Source: Lagopus muta
Lineage: Eukaryota > Chordata > Aves > Galliformes > Phasianidae
Direction: 5' to 3'
Length of the DNA stretch: 64,000 nucleotides
Assembly: GCF_023343835.1 (NCBI RefSeq)
Contig: NC_064472.1
Coordinates: forward strand, 43,967,799 to 44,031,798
How positions within the stretch are numbered: the stretch's first letter is position 1; each line of letters starts with the position of its first letter. The position numbers were made by a program, and so were the translations under genes. Shown here one piece after another: positions 61,173-64,000 of this stretch. Under the pieces are notes generated by a model, which made no database searches, was not told the DNA's origin, and saw only the letters and a list, made by a program, of their open reading frames with translations.

Positions 61173-61190
61173 AGCTCTAGTCCAGTCAAG
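61173..61190 (+). other. Possible 18-nt microexon (speculative)
   Basis: A T-rich polypyrimidine stretch ending TTTTATTTTCAG (to 61172) is followed after 18 nt (AGCTCTAGTCCAGTCAAG) by a strong donor, AAG/GTAAGC. Eighteen is a multiple of three and one frame reads SSSPVK without a stop. It lies between two CR1 copies and on the strand opposite CPLX1, so it would need another transcript. A chance arrangement is quite possible. Confidence 0.25.
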
Positions 61191-61639
61191 GTAAGCATGG
61201 GCCTGTGTTTCTACAAGAACAGGTACTCCACTGGATAAGAACTGGTAAGATGAGGGGTCAACTTTGTCTTCCTGTGCAGAATATAGCGAAGATGCATATA
61301 ACGGGCAAAAGAATTATTGCTTGTTCTCTCCAGGGGATAGGGAACTCATCCATTGTTCACGAAGCTTAGATATGATTATGATTCCATATTGCTAGCTTTG
61401 TGCTTGCTGAGCCAGGTCTCATTACCTTATTCATCACAAGAACTTTGACAGACCAAAGGTTGGAGGCGGGCAAAATTAAGAAGCTGAACCAGAATTTCAA
61501 GTTCAACTTTAAAGTAGATGATGTACATAAGCTCTCTACATCAGATCTCTAGAATGCAACCAAATGCATTCATTTCTCTGTGGACATCAACCTTTGCTAT
61601 TATGAACTTTAAGTTGTCCCTACTTTTTGTAGCACACTA

Positions 61640-62811
61640 GAAAATGTGATGTCATTTACCTGGGCTTGAGCAAGGCCTTTGACATGGTCCCCCACCGCAT
61701 CCTTATCTCCGAATTGGAGAGATGTGGATTTGATGGGTGGGCCACTCGATGGATAAGGAATTGGTTAAAACGCTGCAGACAGAGGGCAGTCATCAATGGC
61801 TTTATGTCCAGGTGGAAGCTGGTTATGAACGGCATCCCCCAGGGGTCTGTCTTGGGACCAGTGCTCTTTAACATCTTTATCAATGACATTGATGATGGAA
61901 TTGAGTGCACCCTCAGCAAGTTTGCTGACAATACCAAGCTGAGTGGTGCGGTTGACACGGTGGAAGGAAGGGATGCCATGCAGAGGGACGTCAACAGGTT
62001 TGAAAGGCGGCCTGGGTGAACCTAATGGGGTTTGACATGGCAAAGTACAAGGTTTTGCACTTGGGCCAGAGGAATCCCAGGTATCCATACAGACTGGAAG
62101 GAGCAGTCCTTGAGAGCAGCCCTGCAGAGAAGGACCTGGGGGTCTTGGTGAAAAGCTTAACATGAGCCAGCAGTGCGCTCTTGCAGCTCAGAAGGCAAAT
62201 GGTACCCGGGATCCATCAGAAGAGGGGTGGCCAGCAGGGACAGGGAGGTGATTGTCCCCCTCTACTCTGCTCTTGTGAGGCCCCATCTGTAGTACTGTGT
62301 CCAGTTCTTGACCCCCCAGTACAAGAAAGATAGGGAGCTGTTGGAGAGGGTCCAGAGGAGGGCCACAAAGATGGTCAGGGGCCTGGAGCACCTCCCCTAT
62401 GAAGACAGGCTGTGGGAGCTGGGCTTGTTCAGCATGGAGAAAAGAAGGCTGCGGGGCAACCTCATTGCAGCCTTTCGGTACCTAAAAGGAGCCTAAAAAC
62501 AAGAGGGGAATCAACTCTTTGAAAGGGTAGATAACTGCAGGACAAGGGGAAATGGTTTTAAGTTGAGGGAGGGAAGATTTAGGTTGGACGTCAGGGGGAA
62601 ATTCTTTACAGTGAGAGTGGTGAGGTGCTGGAACAGGCTGCCCAGAGAGGCTCTGGATGCCCCGTCCCTAGAGGTGTTCAAGGCCAGATTGGATGGGGCC
62701 CTGGGCAGCCTGGTCTAGTATTAAATGGGAAGGTTGGTGGCCCTGCCTGTGGCATGGGGTTGGAGATTCATGATCCTTGAGGTCCCTTCCAACCATTCTG
62801 TGATTCTGTGA
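61640..62811 (+). mobile_element. CR1 LINE, 1.2-kb copy with RT core and 3' UTR
   Basis: The frame 61666-62019 keeps 118 open codons of [61 protein letters not shown] and [12 protein letters not shown]. The catalytic FADD box reads FADN. Later pieces give the ORF2 end ([20 protein letters not shown], 62308-62496) and a 3' UTR with GAACAGGCTGCCCAGAGAGG, AGGTCCCTTCCAACC and two octamers at 62790-62811. It is truncated at the 5' side inside RT and antisense to CPLX1. The insertion is among the better preserved in the window. Confidence 0.95.
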
Positions 62812-64000
62812 ATATGTAAAAGTGTGCTACAATCAAAGAAACAGATGGAGGACAGAGCATGTCACTGCATATCAGGAAGAAACTTAAAAAGCATTTAGAA
62901 GGCAAGAGAGGGATATTGTTTCATGTGATTGAAAGTAAGCTGCAGCCACATTTTTCTTCTCTATTGCACTTTACTGTAAGGAATAATTGTATTTAGTTGC
63001 AGTCCTCTAGACGGCAGATTTGAGGGAAATAAAAAAAAAAAAGAAATTCAATCCAAACAAAGACAATAGATCATAAACTCGTGGCTTAATAACTGTTACA
63101 CAAGACTAGAATTAAAAAACAATAATAATTCAAAATATTAGGAGCAAAAATATTCAGAGTCTAGAGGGTCAACTGACAGTACCAGTTTAAAAACAGACAC
63201 TCATATCAATACTGCTGAGAATCCTGGCAGCGAACCTGGAGGAAAAACAACCCCCTAGACTGACCTTTAGGTACTCAGCTGTAATTTTCCTAGATTTCTA
63301 AGTGACACGTAAGACAGAGGATTCATTTCTTTTTTGTGGACAAAGAACACCAGTAACATTTATCCTACCAAAGGGGCTGCAATGATATTTCTGCTTAGAA
63401 ACATGGTCACAGCTTGTTGTGATGCCACACTAAATTACAAAAAAAAAAAATTACTCCCATACTATTCTCAAAATTATTGTGTCCTAAATATATCCCCTGA
63501 CTGAAAGGTTTACAGGACATTAAGCTCCCCCAAATTTTTCACTTGGATTTTTTTTCCTTTTCAACATTGACTGCACTGAAAGCGCAAGAAAATGTAACTC
63601 TGCAATAGTAAAATCTCAGGAATGATTAGTTAGGTGATTATCTTTAGTCCTTGCTGTGAGACTGTTTTTGTCATCAGGTCTTTGGGTATTCCATGCAGAA
63701 TAAATCCTGCGGTACCCCACTGTTGCTAGGATCTAATTAGTTCACATGCCCTGACAGTTTATTGGGGAGTCCACAGTAATGCTCCAAGATGAGAGCCACG
63801 ATTCAGAAAAATCAAAGATGGTTAATAGTCAGTTTCAAGCCTTCAACTAACAATCCTGTCTGAAATACAAAAAGTACTTCTCAGTCCCCTCAACCAGCAA
63901 TAAAGAGGAGAACTTCAACATAAAGATGCTTTAAAAATGGGTCAAATGCTTCTTGCTAAAAAGAGAAAGTAAGAAAATTTAAGTGTTTATTCACATTCTG
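62812..64000. other. Unique AT-rich sequence at the right end (CPLX1 intron)
   Basis: Only short A-runs (63030-63041, 63439-63450) are notable. No exon or transposon is recognised. Confidence 0.5.

Larger units (their letters stand above)
48545..64000 (-). other. CPLX1 intron (partial; continues beyond the window)
   Basis: From the acceptor at 48545 to the right end of the window no further complexin exon was found. The upstream exon should encode the KKEEERQEALRQ-type accessory and central helices; no reverse-complement match was seen by eye. The intron is therefore at least 15.4 kb here. It carries CR1 copies in both orientations, two LTR fragments and several homopolymer runs; the pieces between them (49241-51993, 53471-54384, 54720-57695, 58251-59964, 62812-64000) are AT-rich and anonymous. 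Confidence 0.7.

Overview
The window looks like nuclear DNA from a bird, most likely a galliform close to chicken. The evidence is the density of CR1 non-LTR retrotransposon copies (about 15% of the bases) whose 3' ends carry the (ATTCTRTG)n octamer, two kinds of avian endogenous-retrovirus LTR, a decayed mariner transposon, and a vertebrate exon with its splice site. The background is AT-rich and nearly free of coding sequence. There are no bacterial genes, operons, CRISPR arrays, rRNA or recognisable tRNA genes.

One protein-coding gene is supported: CPLX1 (complexin-1), on the minus strand. Its last coding exon lies at 48347-48544, with an acceptor site at its upstream edge and a tandem TAA TAA stop. 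Everything from 48545 to 64000 is therefore intron of CPLX1 unless an earlier exon has been missed. I searched that stretch by eye for the preceding exon (SNARE-binding central helix) and did not find it, so this intron appears longer than 15.4 kb. The 3' UTR runs leftward; the nearest canonical AATAAA on the minus strand is at 47779-47784, with later candidates at 46172-46177 and 45715-45720.

Layout: 1-11 kb holds a solo LTR with a perfect 5-bp target duplication (1013-1544), a dead mariner copy with an internal in-frame tandem duplication (4458-5847), and a 68-bp repeat pair on either side of the mariner. 11-36 kb holds CR1 copies in both orientations, including a nested pair (21536-22736), an old divergent RT fragment (23284-23520), a (CCTTTT)15 polypyrimidine tract (27089-27262), a near-perfect fold-back hairpin (27829-27932) and a 1.8-kb CR1 (33866-35690). 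36-46 kb is mostly unique AT-rich DNA with a C18/A12/G26 homopolymer cluster near 44.2 kb. 46-48.5 kb holds a second long hairpin (46417-46505) and the 3' end of CPLX1. 48.5-64 kb is the CPLX1 intron with four substantial CR1 copies, a short CR1 tail, two minus-strand LTR fragments of one family, long T-runs and a possible 18-nt microexon on the opposite strand.

No new multi-gene system is visible. The observations most worth checking are the two long fold-back hairpins, the possible microexon at 61173-61190, and the structure of the CPLX1 3' end.
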